Shown here piece by piece: positions 1 through 5,843 of a stretch of DNA of 8,993 nucleotides. How positions within the stretch are numbered: the stretch's first letter is position 1; every line of letters begins with the position of its first letter. The position numbers and the translations under genes were made by a program. Source of the stretch: an uncultured Oscillospiraceae bacterium (lineage in GTDB: Bacteria > Bacillota > Clostridia > Oscillospirales > Acutalibacteraceae); NCBI GenBank assembly GCA_900548305.1, contig URJZ01000038.1:1-8993 (forward strand). Direction: 5' to 3'. The notes beneath the pieces are model-generated. The model was not told the origin of the DNA, did no database searches, and saw only the letters and a list, made by a program, of their open reading frames with translations.

Positions 1-54
1 CTGGCGGTCTATCTCTTGTTTTCGGTTGCTTGCTTCCTTACCGTACATGAGCAT
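1..54 (-). CDS. possible start of a following phage gene, cut by the window edge
   Basis: An ATG at 54 opens a frame that runs 18 codons without a stop to position 1, overlapping the last codons of the capsid fragment (stop at 38-40) in another frame. A second in-frame ATG is at 48. The residues seen begin MLMYGKEASN and are charged and helix-prone. A purine-rich stretch (GGGAAGAAA) lies just before the ATG and could be a weak ribosome binding site. Short overlaps of this kind are common between phage structural genes, which is the main reason to list it. The fragment is too short to identify, and it could be chance. Confidence 0.3.
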   Translation of the reverse strand, partial: MLMYGKEASNRKQEIDRQ

Positions 55-847
55 TTTCTTCCCGCATGTATTCATGCACATGCTCTCCGTGTTCCTTATA
101 TGGATGGCATTTAGGATTTCCGTGCGCTCCTGAATGTACTTGCTTTTGCAATTTTCCATCTGCATCAAATATTGACCTATCAATTTGTTTTCCATTTTGT
201 GATGCAATCTCAATTACAGCATTTCCCTTGTATTGACTCGGGATTCGAGGGTGCTTTTTCTCTTTCCAGTCATCTGTTACAACGATAGTACCATTTTTAT
301 TATAATGAATTTTGCTATATTTTTCAATTTCTTTTCTATTTGCCCATGCCGCTTTGCTTTCCTGACTGTGCCCAAAACCATAAATCTGTGTCAACTCTTT
401 CTGCTGTGCCATGTCAGCAAGATAACTGAACTCCTTATATGCATCACGCTGCCTTTTAAGTTTGACCGCAGCGGCTATGTAATCATCTTTCAGTCCGGCA
501 GATTCATAACCGATTAACTCCCTTTTTGTCTTGCGTATGACCGTTTCCATATCCCTTTGCTTTTGAGTAGCCTCATACGTAGTGTACACTTTCCCTTTAT
601 ATGTAAATGAAGGCGGGTCAATCTCTCGCAGTTGTTTTCGGCTGTATGCCCTTTCGGATATGCCCGGAAAGAACGGATGATATCCGTGCCTACAGTGTGC
701 ACCACACAGTCCGTCTACTCTTCCCAATCCTGTGATTTCTTCTAAATCGGGGTAGCAATCTTTTTCTCCACCTCTGTGATATACTTCACTTTGCCACGTT
801 TTATGTATCAATCTTTCCCCTGCACAGCATGGTTCTTTTCCGGCTTC
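38..847 (-). pseudogene. phage minor capsid protein 2, C-terminal fragment (prophage remnant)
   Basis: The frame matches the C-terminal part of the phage minor capsid protein 2 family, a portal-associated virion component. Recognisable stretches are HKTWQSEVYHRGG, GLCGAHCRHGYHPFFPGISE, the segment IDPPSFTYKGKVYTTYEATQ, and the long basic helix around METVIRKTKRE. A tail module with HGNPKCHPYKEHGEHVHEY follows; I recall similar tails in relatives of this family in Firmicutes prophages. Family members are usually around 400 residues or more, and the roughly 200-residue N-terminal half is absent. Reading upstream, the frame stays open through EPCCAGERLIHKTW until a TAA at 848-850. A TTG at 811, with GGGGAAAG just before it, could start a 257-residue product, but the homology running past it argues for 5' truncation. 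No other capsid, portal or integrase gene lies beside it in the window. It is probably non-functional, unless the rest of a prophage lies to the left. Confidence 0.75.
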
Positions 848-966
848 TTAATGATGATTGTCAAATGAGTGATGAATTGTAGTTTTAATAGAACAGAAGG
901 TTTCTTTTGTGAAATATGCCCTCTCCTCCTTCTTAAAATATTCATAAAATAGTAACATTGTATATC

Positions 967-994
967 TTGACTTTATTACTCATAAGAGTATACT
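967..994 (+). promoter_or_regulatory. sigma-A type promoter of the DUF1269-like gene
   Basis: A TTGACT -35 box (967-972) and a TATACT -10 box (989-994) are 16 bases apart. Transcription would start near 1001, giving a leader of about 40 bases. The gene's ribosome binding site is AGGAGG at 1027-1032, eight bases before the ATG. The rest of the 848-1040 spacer is AT-rich and shows no other gene. Confidence 0.55.
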
Positions 995-1040
995 AAAGAT
1001 AAATACAATATCAAAGGATATTGACCAGGAGGTTTCAAGT

Positions 1041-1670
1041 ATGGAAAATATTGTGGTTGCTGTATTTCCAGTAGAAAGTGAAGCTTATCAAGCATTTTCA
1101 AAAATCAAGGATGGAACTACAGAGTTATCCGGTTATTTGGTTTCCCAAATGGTAATTGTCAAAAAAATAGGTAATAATGTGCAACTTGAAGATGCATTTG
1201 ATACTGGTAGAGACACTAGTGACGACACCGTAGCCGGGGGACTAATTGGTGCCTTAATCGGTATCATAGGTGGTCCTCTTGGTATTCTATTAGGCGGGGG
1301 CATTGGTACTTTAATTGGCAGTTCCATAGATTTAGGCGATATTGATACAAGTAACTCTATGATTGAGAGAGTATCACGTATATTATGTGATAGAGATACT
1401 GCTCTGATTGCATTTGTACAAGAAGATAATACATTGTATTTTGATAATATTCTAAACACATTCCAAAACGTTTCTATTACCAGATGGGATGCTGCAAGTG
1501 TAGAGCAAGAAATTGAAACCGCACATGCATTAGAAAAAGAATTCGCTAAAACAGCAAAAAAGGAATTGCGTGAGAAAAAATCTCAAGAGCGTAAAATAAA
1601 AGCAGAAGAAAGACGTGCCAAGAGAAAACATGAGTTTGAAAAGTTAAAAGAAAAAAAGAACGATAAATAA
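1041..1670 (+). CDS. DUF1269-like membrane-associated protein with glycine zipper and basic tail
   Basis: The product is 209 residues. The N-terminal part (residues 1-60, starting MENIVVAVFPVESEAYQAF) is an alpha/beta segment resembling the start of DUF1269 proteins. Residues about 65-95 form a glycine zipper (AGGLIGALIGIIGGPLGILL and onward) able to insert in or pack against a membrane. Residues about 105-150 (MIERVSRILCDRDTALIAFV) resemble the second half of that fold. The last 60 residues are a highly charged Lys/Glu/Arg helix, probably a coiled coil, ending EKKNDK. The start is secure: AGGAGG eight bases upstream and a promoter further up. It is monocistronic, ending in a terminator shared with recR on the other strand. 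The molecular function of DUF1269 is not established. The family call rests on the pattern of the two halves around the glycine zipper and is moderately sure. Confidence 0.7.
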   Translation: MENIVVAVFPVESEAYQAFSKIKDGTTELSGYLVSQMVIVKKIGNNVQLEDAFDTGRDTSDDTVAGGLIGALIGIIGGPLGILLGGGIGTLIGSSIDLGDIDTSNSMIERVSRILCDRDTALIAFVQEDNTLYFDNILNTFQNVSITRWDAASVEQEIETAHALEKEFAKTAKKELREKKSQERKIKAEERRAKRKHEFEKLKEKKNDK

Positions 1671-1671
1671 C

Positions 1672-1707
1672 AAAAAACACCAACTGAAATCAGTTGGTGT
1701 TTTTTTA
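1672..1707. terminator. bidirectional terminator between the DUF1269-like gene and recR
   Basis: An inverted repeat pairs AAAACACCAACTGA (left arm) with TCAGTTGGTGTTTT (right arm) around a tiny AAAT-type loop. A T-run follows on the plus strand (1699-1706) and another on the minus strand (complement of 1672-1677). The right end overlaps the recR stop codon at 1705-1707. It serves both convergent genes. Confidence 0.9.
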
Positions 1708-2307
1708 TAGTTCGCTTCTACCTTCTAAAGCACGTGATAACGTAACTTCATCCGCATATTCCAAATCTCCGCCTACAGGAATTCCATATGCCAAACGTGT
1801 TACTTTAATTCCCAATGGCTTTAATAAGCGTGAAATATACATGGCGGTTGCTTCGCCTTCTACTGTAGGATTTGTTGCCATAATCACTTCTTTTACTTCA
1901 GGGTGTTTCACTCTGTCCAGTAACTCTTTGATACACAGTTGGTCAGGTCCAACTCCTGCCAGAGGAGAAATAGCCCCATGTAACACATGATATGTAGCGT
2001 GAAACTCGTTGGTTCTTTCCAAAGCAAACACATCTCTCGGGTCTTCTACCACACATATAATGGAATTGTCTCTTTCTTCATTTCTGCATACAGGACAAAG
2101 TTCCTGGTCAGTTAAATTACAGCATACTTTACAATAATGAATGGTATTTCGTGCTTCCAACACTGTATTTGCAAATTGTTCTGCCTTTTCTTTTGGCATA
2201 CCCAAAACATAATATGCCAAGCGCTGTGCAGATTTATGCCCGATTCCCGGCAAACTTTCAAACTGCTCCACCAATCGAGCCAGAGGAGCAACGTGATAAG
2301 ATGCCAT
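1705..2307 (-). CDS. recR: recombination mediator protein RecR
   Basis: RecR works with RecO (and RecF) to load RecA on single-stranded DNA at gaps and stalled forks. The 200-residue product has the full family length. Residues 8-35 (PLARLVEQFESLPGIGHKSA) form the helix-hairpin-helix region. C59, C62, C71 and C74 form the zinc finger (CKVC..CPVC). Residues about 82-175 form the Toprim domain with VVEDPRDVFALE and NPTVEGEATA. The C-terminus carries the conserved PVGGDLEYADEVTL stretch. The ATG at 2307 lies three bases past the ebfC stop, with only a weak ribosome binding site, so it is probably translationally coupled. The order dnaX-ebfC-recR is conserved across Firmicutes. Confidence 0.98.
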   Translation of the reverse strand: MASYHVAPLARLVEQFESLPGIGHKSAQRLAYYVLGMPKEKAEQFANTVLEARNTIHYCKVCCNLTDQELCPVCRNEERDNSIICVVEDPRDVFALERTNEFHATYHVLHGAISPLAGVGPDQLCIKELLDRVKHPEVKEVIMATNPTVEGEATAMYISRLLKPLGIKVTRLAYGIPVGGDLEYADEVTLSRALEGRSEL

Positions 2308-2310
2308 AGA

Positions 2311-2661
2311 TTAGAACATACCCGGCATATTTAAACCGCCGGATAATCTTTCCATAGTTTCTGCTTTTTCTGTTGAAGCAGCTCGAATTGCTTCATTTAC
2401 CGCTGCAATCACCAATTCAGATAACATATCAATGTCTTCAGGGTCTACAACCTCAGGTTTAATGTCAAGAGTTTTCACTTCCATTTTACCTGTTACCACT
2501 GCTGTTACTGCATTGCCGCCAACGGTTGCGGAATATTCTTTTAGCTCCAATTCAGAGTTTGCCGCATCCATTTGTTCCTGTAATTTTTGTGCTTGGCGAG
2601 CCAATTGCTGTAGGTTTGTACCTCCACCATTGCTAAATCCTTGTGGTAATCTTGCTTTCAT
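2311..2661 (-). CDS. ebfC: YbaB/EbfC family nucleoid-associated protein
   Basis: This small DNA-binding protein forms dimers that coat DNA, and its gene is nearly always next to dnaX and recR. The ATG at 2661 gives 116 residues beginning MKARLPQGFSNGGG. It is preceded by GGAGGA (2669-2674) at seven bases, and the start MKARLP is typical of clostridial homologues. A longer reading from a TTG at 2676 is unlikely because that codon lies inside the ribosome binding site. Visible family features are the N-terminal helix (LARQAQKLQEQMDAANSELE), the beta strands with SATVGGNAVTAVVTGKMEV, the IKPEVVDPEDIDMLSELV motif, and the C-terminal GGLNMPGMF. Confidence 0.96.
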   Translation of the reverse strand: MKARLPQGFSNGGGTNLQQLARQAQKLQEQMDAANSELELKEYSATVGGNAVTAVVTGKMEVKTLDIKPEVVDPEDIDMLSELVIAAVNEAIRAASTEKAETMERLSGGLNMPGMF

Positions 2662-2687
2662 GTTATATTCCTCCAAATTGTTTCATT

Positions 2688-4490
2688 CTATTTTATTTGA
2701 ACATCAATCCCCGCTTGTTCTGCCTGCTTTGCAAGTTGTTTTAACGGGTCTGAATTAACTGTATGAGTATCCTCTTTTCTTCTGTAAGGCCCTAGCTTAT
2801 ATACCCTGCCGGTAGCTTGCCGTATTGCCTCTCTCATTTGTTCTCTTTGTGACGACTTTCGTAATAATTCAAAGGCCATGGAGTCGGACGGCGCATCTAT
2901 CAAAACATAATCTCCGCTTACAAATGCATTGGTACCTGTAAATGCAGTTGCAATCGCTTTAGAATATCCGCCTAAAATTTGTAGAATTTCAGGCCACTCT
3001 TCCAACACATGCGCAGAGCCACCAATTTGAGGATGTGCAACGACCGTTGCCTCTGTTACCTGCTGAGCAGGTTCTTGAGAAAGGGTAATTCGCTTTGCTG
3101 CCGGCATACTCTCTGCATTAGCAACCGAACTTGAAGAAACACCATTTGCTGCCAAGGGATTAGAAACCACTTCTGTCGGTGCAGCCTTGGACATTGGTGG
3201 CTGAGAAGCACTGTTTTCTGTTTCTGCAAAAGCAACTACTTTCCGCGCTGTTTCACTGCTTTCTTCGGGAGAGGTTGCTTGCTGTACCGCAATTGTACTG
3301 CTTTCCTTAGACGCGGAAGAAACTGCGGTTGGCGCAGCAGCCGTTGGAGCAAGCGCTTTGCGTTCCAGAGCATCAATTCTTCTGAGCAATGCCTCTACGC
3401 TGGTATCCAACTGAGGTGTGCAAAGCTGAATCATGGTCATTTCAAATGTAATTCTTGCGTTTGCACCACGGTATATTTTTTCCAGAGCATCCTGAATGGT
3501 ATCCAATCCGTGCAGGATAGCAGTCAGCGACAGTGAAAGAGCCTGTTTTGTCAAAGATTGAAACTCCTCTTCTGATACCGGAATAAAAGCTCTTGCATCC
3601 TTCATCGTCTTAATTAGCATCATGTTTCTAAAATAGGTAGACATCTCTTCGCACAAGCGAGCCATATCTTTAGAAGCATTGTACAATTGGTCAATTACTT
3701 CTAAAGCCTTGGATGCATCTTGTGATGCAGCTGCGTCTACCAGTTCATACAGATGTTCTCTACCTACAATGCCCACTGTACTGCAAACAACCTCTGTTGT
3801 AACGTGATTGCTTGCGCCAATACATTGATCTAAAATAGAAAGGGCATCGCGCAGCGCTCCGTCGGCTAATCGTGCAATTAAAAGCGCCGCCTCTTCATCT
3901 AAGTGAGCCCCTTCTTCCTTTGCAATATAGCATAATCGTTTCGCGCTGTCCGAAGAAGAAATTCGTTTAAATTCAAATCTTTGACAGCGTGATAAAATCG
4001 TTGCCGGCATTTTATGTACTTCTGTCGTGGCCAAAATAAACACAACATGTGCAGGAGGCTCTTCCAACGTTTTCAAAAGAGCATTAAAAGCACCTATAGA
4101 AAGCATATGTACTTCATCTATAATATAAACACGGTACTTTGCCATTGCCGGTGTAAAACCTGCTTCTTCCCGCAACATACGAATATTATCAACACCGTTG
4201 TTGCTGGCAGCATCTATTTCCACCACATCTGTAACAGAACCTTCATCAATACCACGACAAATTTCGCAGGTACCGCAGGGTTCCCCATCCAAAGGATTTA
4301 AACAGTTAATGGCCTTAGCCAATATTTTAGCACACGTTGTTTTGCCTGTACCGCGAGAACCGGTAAACAAATAAGCATGTGCAATTCTTCCTGCAACTAA
4401 TTCTTGTTTTAATGTTTGAGTTACCTGAGGTTGTCCTGTAACATCTTCAAATGTTTTAGGACGCCATTTTCGATATAAAACGCGGTACAA
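2688..4490 (-). CDS. dnaX: DNA polymerase III subunit gamma/tau
   Basis: DnaX is the ATPase of the replicative clamp loader, which places the beta clamp on primed DNA and organises the replisome. The product has 600 residues. The Walker A motif is GSRGTGKTT (44-52). Zinc-binding cysteines are C63, C72, C75 and C78. Walker B is YIIDEVHM (122-129), sensor 1 lies around LATTE (153-157), and the SRC arginine finger is at 167-169. Domain III extends to about residue 370. An Ala/Ser/Thr-rich, poorly conserved linker (about 375-485) leads to a C-terminal tau domain starting near WPEILQILGGYSKA. The start is a TTG at 4490, preceded by AAGGTGG at seven bases; MYRVLYRKWRPKTFEDV is the normal family N-terminus, so no upstream start is needed. 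The SRP RNA gene ends about 36 bases upstream, leaving little room for a separate promoter. Confidence 0.98.
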   Translation of the reverse strand: MYRVLYRKWRPKTFEDVTGQPQVTQTLKQELVAGRIAHAYLFTGSRGTGKTTCAKILAKAINCLNPLDGEPCGTCEICRGIDEGSVTDVVEIDAASNNGVDNIRMLREEAGFTPAMAKYRVYIIDEVHMLSIGAFNALLKTLEEPPAHVVFILATTEVHKMPATILSRCQRFEFKRISSSDSAKRLCYIAKEEGAHLDEEAALLIARLADGALRDALSILDQCIGASNHVTTEVVCSTVGIVGREHLYELVDAAASQDASKALEVIDQLYNASKDMARLCEEMSTYFRNMMLIKTMKDARAFIPVSEEEFQSLTKQALSLSLTAILHGLDTIQDALEKIYRGANARITFEMTMIQLCTPQLDTSVEALLRRIDALERKALAPTAAAPTAVSSASKESSTIAVQQATSPEESSETARKVVAFAETENSASQPPMSKAAPTEVVSNPLAANGVSSSSVANAESMPAAKRITLSQEPAQQVTEATVVAHPQIGGSAHVLEEWPEILQILGGYSKAIATAFTGTNAFVSGDYVLIDAPSDSMAFELLRKSSQREQMREAIRQATGRVYKLGPYRRKEDTHTVNSDPLKQLAKQAEQAGIDVQIK

Positions 4491-4526
4491 ACAAACACCA
4501 CCTTTTCCAAAAAGCTTAAAAAATAT

Positions 4527-4700
4527 AAAAGCAAGGCGAAAACTTATGCACTAGGATATGCGAACGAACAGACCACCTGCATCGCACAGAGACCTTCGCT
4601 TAATGCTGCTCGGTTCCCCGCCTGACATGGTTCACGATGCTCTATCGCGCAGAGCCCGCTCGCCCGCATATCCTATTGCACGCATTTCTGCCTTGCTTTT
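4527..4700 (-). ncRNA. ffs: signal recognition particle RNA (small type, long rod)
   Basis: The RNA scaffolds Ffh to target nascent membrane proteins. Read on the minus strand, it contains the diagnostic apical domain: ACCATGTCAGG, then CGG-GGAA-CCG (GGAA tetraloop at 4614-4617), then AGCAGCATTAAG. The flanks fold back as a rod: TATGCG with CGCATA, TAGGATATGCG with CGCATATCCTA, and the closing AAAAGCAAGGC with GCCTTGCTTTT at the ends. No Alu-domain signature is visible, so this looks like the single-rod form, made longer by the basal helix. The ends are inferred from that closing helix; the mature 5' and 3' ends may lie inside it. Position directly upstream of dnaX matches Firmicutes synteny. 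Confidence 0.9.
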
Positions 4701-4725
4701 AAAAAATAAATAAGCTAACTTTTAT

Positions 4726-4754
4726 ATTATAACGTATAAATTACAAAAAGGCAA
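4726..4754 (-). promoter_or_regulatory. promoter of the SRP RNA-dnaX-ebfC-recR block
   Basis: On the minus strand a TTGCCT -35 box (4749-4754) and a perfect TATAAT -10 box (4726-4731) are 17 bases apart. The predicted start is near 4719, about 20 bases before the SRP RNA helix. It is the only strong promoter seen upstream of the four-gene block. Confidence 0.75.
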
Positions 4755-4809
4755 TAGGAAATTCAATAAAAAAACCATGCCAAACATTTGATATAAAAAA
4801 TTAACATAG

Positions 4810-4853
4810 AAAAAGATTCCGATGTGCCATATTACGGTATCAGAATCTTTTTT
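4810..4853 (-). terminator. terminator of pduL
   Basis: An inverted repeat pairs AAAAAGATTC (4810-4819) with GAATCTTTTT (4843-4852), and further imperfect pairing lies inside (GAT/ATC). On the minus strand it begins about 24 bases past the pduL stop and is followed by a T-run. A T-run on the other strand makes it potentially bidirectional. Confidence 0.8.
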
Positions 4854-4876
4854 ATATACTTCCACTCGGCAAGCAA

Positions 4877-5446
4877 TTATAGAATAATTTCGCCCTCTAC
4901 AGCACCGTTTAGACCTGCTGCATTTGCTTCGTCTGTATCAATATGCACAGCCAATCCTGCACTTGCACTTACACGTGCCACTACATCTCCAAAAATTAAA
5001 GAACGTTCGTTGTCCCCCACTTTTAAGGAAACAACTTGTTGATCTTTTATGCCCCATTGTTCAGCTACATCAGGTGGAATATGCGCATGACGTTTTGCCA
5101 CAATCACACCTTTTGTTAGTTCTACTTCTCCCTTGGGACCAATTAATTTACATCCGGGAGTACCTTCCAATTGGCCGGACTCACGAATTGGTGCGTCAAT
5201 ACCAACTTTTCTTGTATCTGTACGTGATAATTCCACTTGGGTTTCCGGACGTGTTGGTCCTAAAATAGAAACGTTTGCCATTTCGCCTTTTGGTCCTACT
5301 ATTGTTACACGTTCATTACAAGCAAACTGTCCCGGTTGAGACAGTTCTTTTTTTACAGTCAATTCTGCATCCGCACCAAACAAAATTGCCAAATGCTCTT
5401 TACTGATATGTACATGACGTGCTGATGTTTCTACTAGAATTTTCAA
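4877..5446 (-). CDS. pduL: phosphate propanoyltransferase (PduL-type phosphotransacylase)
   Basis: PduL interconverts acyl-CoA plus phosphate with acyl phosphate plus CoA; in fermenters it can replace Pta, feeding acetate kinase for ATP. The chosen start is TTG at 5446, giving 189 residues, because AGGGAG (5457-5462) sits ten bases upstream. An in-frame ATG at 5470 would place that site inside the gene and lacks its own. Histidines that should bind the metal pair are seen in SARHVHIS (H11, H13) and AKRHAHIPPD (H120, H122), with a further His in AVHIDTDEANAAG (H168). The halves contain SILGPTRPETQVELSRTD and the strand GPKGEVELTKGVIVAKRHAH. The protein begins almost directly at the catalytic domain, so the N-terminal encapsulation peptide of microcompartment PduL is absent and a cytosolic role is inferred. 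No shell genes or ackA lie beside it. Confidence 0.95.
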   Translation of the reverse strand: MKILVETSARHVHISKEHLAILFGADAELTVKKELSQPGQFACNERVTIVGPKGEMANVSILGPTRPETQVELSRTDTRKVGIDAPIRESGQLEGTPGCKLIGPKGEVELTKGVIVAKRHAHIPPDVAEQWGIKDQQVVSLKVGDNERSLIFGDVVARVSASAGLAVHIDTDEANAAGLNGAVEGEIIL

Positions 5447-5481
5447 ATGAAACACACTCCCTATTATCATACATTATTTTC

Positions 5482-5493
5482 AATAACGTTATT
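5482..5493. promoter_or_regulatory. 12-bp perfect palindrome at the pduL transcription start
   Basis: AATAACGTTATT is a perfect dyad that overlaps the end of the pduL -10 box and the predicted start site. That is a typical operator position for a dimeric repressor. No cognate regulator is in the window, so the role is inferred. Confidence 0.35.
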
Positions 5494-5519
5494 TTACCCG
5501 ATTCTACTATAGATTGCAA
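5491..5519 (-). promoter_or_regulatory. pduL promoter
   Basis: On the minus strand, TTGCAA (5514-5519) and TAAAAT (5491-5496) are 17 bases apart. Transcription would begin near 5484, about 38 bases before the TTG start at 5446 and only about 14 before the ATG at 5470, which favours the TTG. Confidence 0.65.
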
Positions 5520-5604
5520 TACTTACATACTATATGAAATATCTAAAAAATCCACTTTATATTTGTTAGAAATTGCACTGTAATTTCTTTTATGTTATAA
5601 CAAC

Positions 5605-5645
5605 CTCATAACATATACAAAATCATAGATTTTGACTGTTATGAG
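5605..5645 (+). other. nested hairpin in repeat unit 1
   Basis: CTCATAAC (5605-5612) pairs with GTTATGAG (5638-5645). Inside, CAAAATC (5618-5624) pairs with GATTTTG (5628-5634) around a three-base loop. It lies right after the -10-like box of the same unit, so a transcript from that box would start within the left arm. Confidence 0.6.
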
Positions 5646-5704
5646 AACGTTTTAACGTTTATTGGTTAGAAATTAAACTGCAATTTCTTTTATGTTATAA
5701 CAAC

Positions 5705-5745
5705 CTCATAACATATACAAAATCATAGATTTTGACTGTTGTGAG
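5705..5745 (+). other. nested hairpin in repeat unit 2
   Basis: This is the same structure as in unit 1, except that the right arm reads GTTGTGAG. The A-to-G change turns one A-U pair into a G-U wobble on the plus-strand RNA, so pairing is kept in RNA but disturbed in DNA symmetry. Confidence 0.55.
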
Positions 5746-5772
5746 AACGTTTTAACATTTATTGGTTAGAAA

Positions 5773-5801
5773 TTGCACTGTAATTTCTTTTATGTTATAA
5801 T
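5773..5801 (+). promoter_or_regulatory. extended -10 promoter of the uracil-DNA glycosylase gene
   Basis: TTGCAC (5773-5778) and TATAAT (5796-5801) are 17 bases apart, with a TG one base before the -10 box (TGTTATAAT). Transcription would start near 5808. That leaves about 36 bases to the ATG at 5844 but only a few to the ATG at 5814. Confidence 0.8.
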
Positions 5802-5843
5802 ATAAAAAATTTAATGGTAAGCATGGAAAGAAAGGCTGTATGT

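Larger units (their letters stand above)
5565..5800. repeat. 100-bp tandem repeat, 2.36 copies, upstream of the uracil-DNA glycosylase gene
   Basis: Units start at 5565, 5665 and 5765, an exact 100-base period. Units 1 and 2 differ at five positions by eye. The third unit is partial: its 36 bases are identical to unit 1, and it then diverges right at the functional -10 box. Each unit begins with a promoter-like module (-35 near base 9, extended -10 TGTTATAA near base 30). Units 1 and 2 continue with a nested hairpin and a pair of AACGTT or AACGTT-like sites. The third copy became, or donated, the promoter of the downstream gene. It is not a CRISPR: there are no spacers. The rest of the 5447-5843 spacer holds the pduL promoter and the palindrome. 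Confidence 0.92.

Noticed and set aside
233..517. Plus-strand 94-codon frame opposite the capsid fragment
   Set aside because: It is rich in Phe and Ile from antisense reading, has no ribosome binding site, and the other strand has a recognisable family match.
1133..1459. Minus-strand frame opposite the DUF1269-like gene
   Set aside because: It mirrors the glycine-rich codons of the real gene and has no initiation signals.
2662..2676. TTG at 2676 as the ebfC start
   Set aside because: The codon overlaps the GGAGGA ribosome binding site of the ATG at 2661.
3470..3485. Programmed frameshift site in dnaX for making a short gamma form
   Set aside because: The minus strand has a run of six A here (GAA AAA ATA in frame), but it does not form a canonical slippery heptamer in the reading phase, lies far upstream of the expected position, and the frame is complete to a normal tau C-terminus.
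4924..5339. Plus-strand frames opposite pduL
   Set aside because: They are antisense shadows of a clear conserved gene, without ribosome binding sites or family features.
5447..5470. Upstream ATG at 5470 as the pduL start
   Set aside because: It lacks a ribosome binding site and lies very close to the predicted transcription start; AGGGAG is placed to serve the TTG at 5446.
5565..5800. CRISPR array reading of the 100-bp repeat
   Set aside because: The repeats are directly contiguous with no unique spacers, the unit is too long, and there are no cas genes.
5814..5843. ATGs at 5814 and 5823 as the glycosylase start
   Set aside because: They are too close to the -10 box and have no ribosome binding site; AAAGG serves the ATG at 5844, which also gives the family's usual N-terminus.
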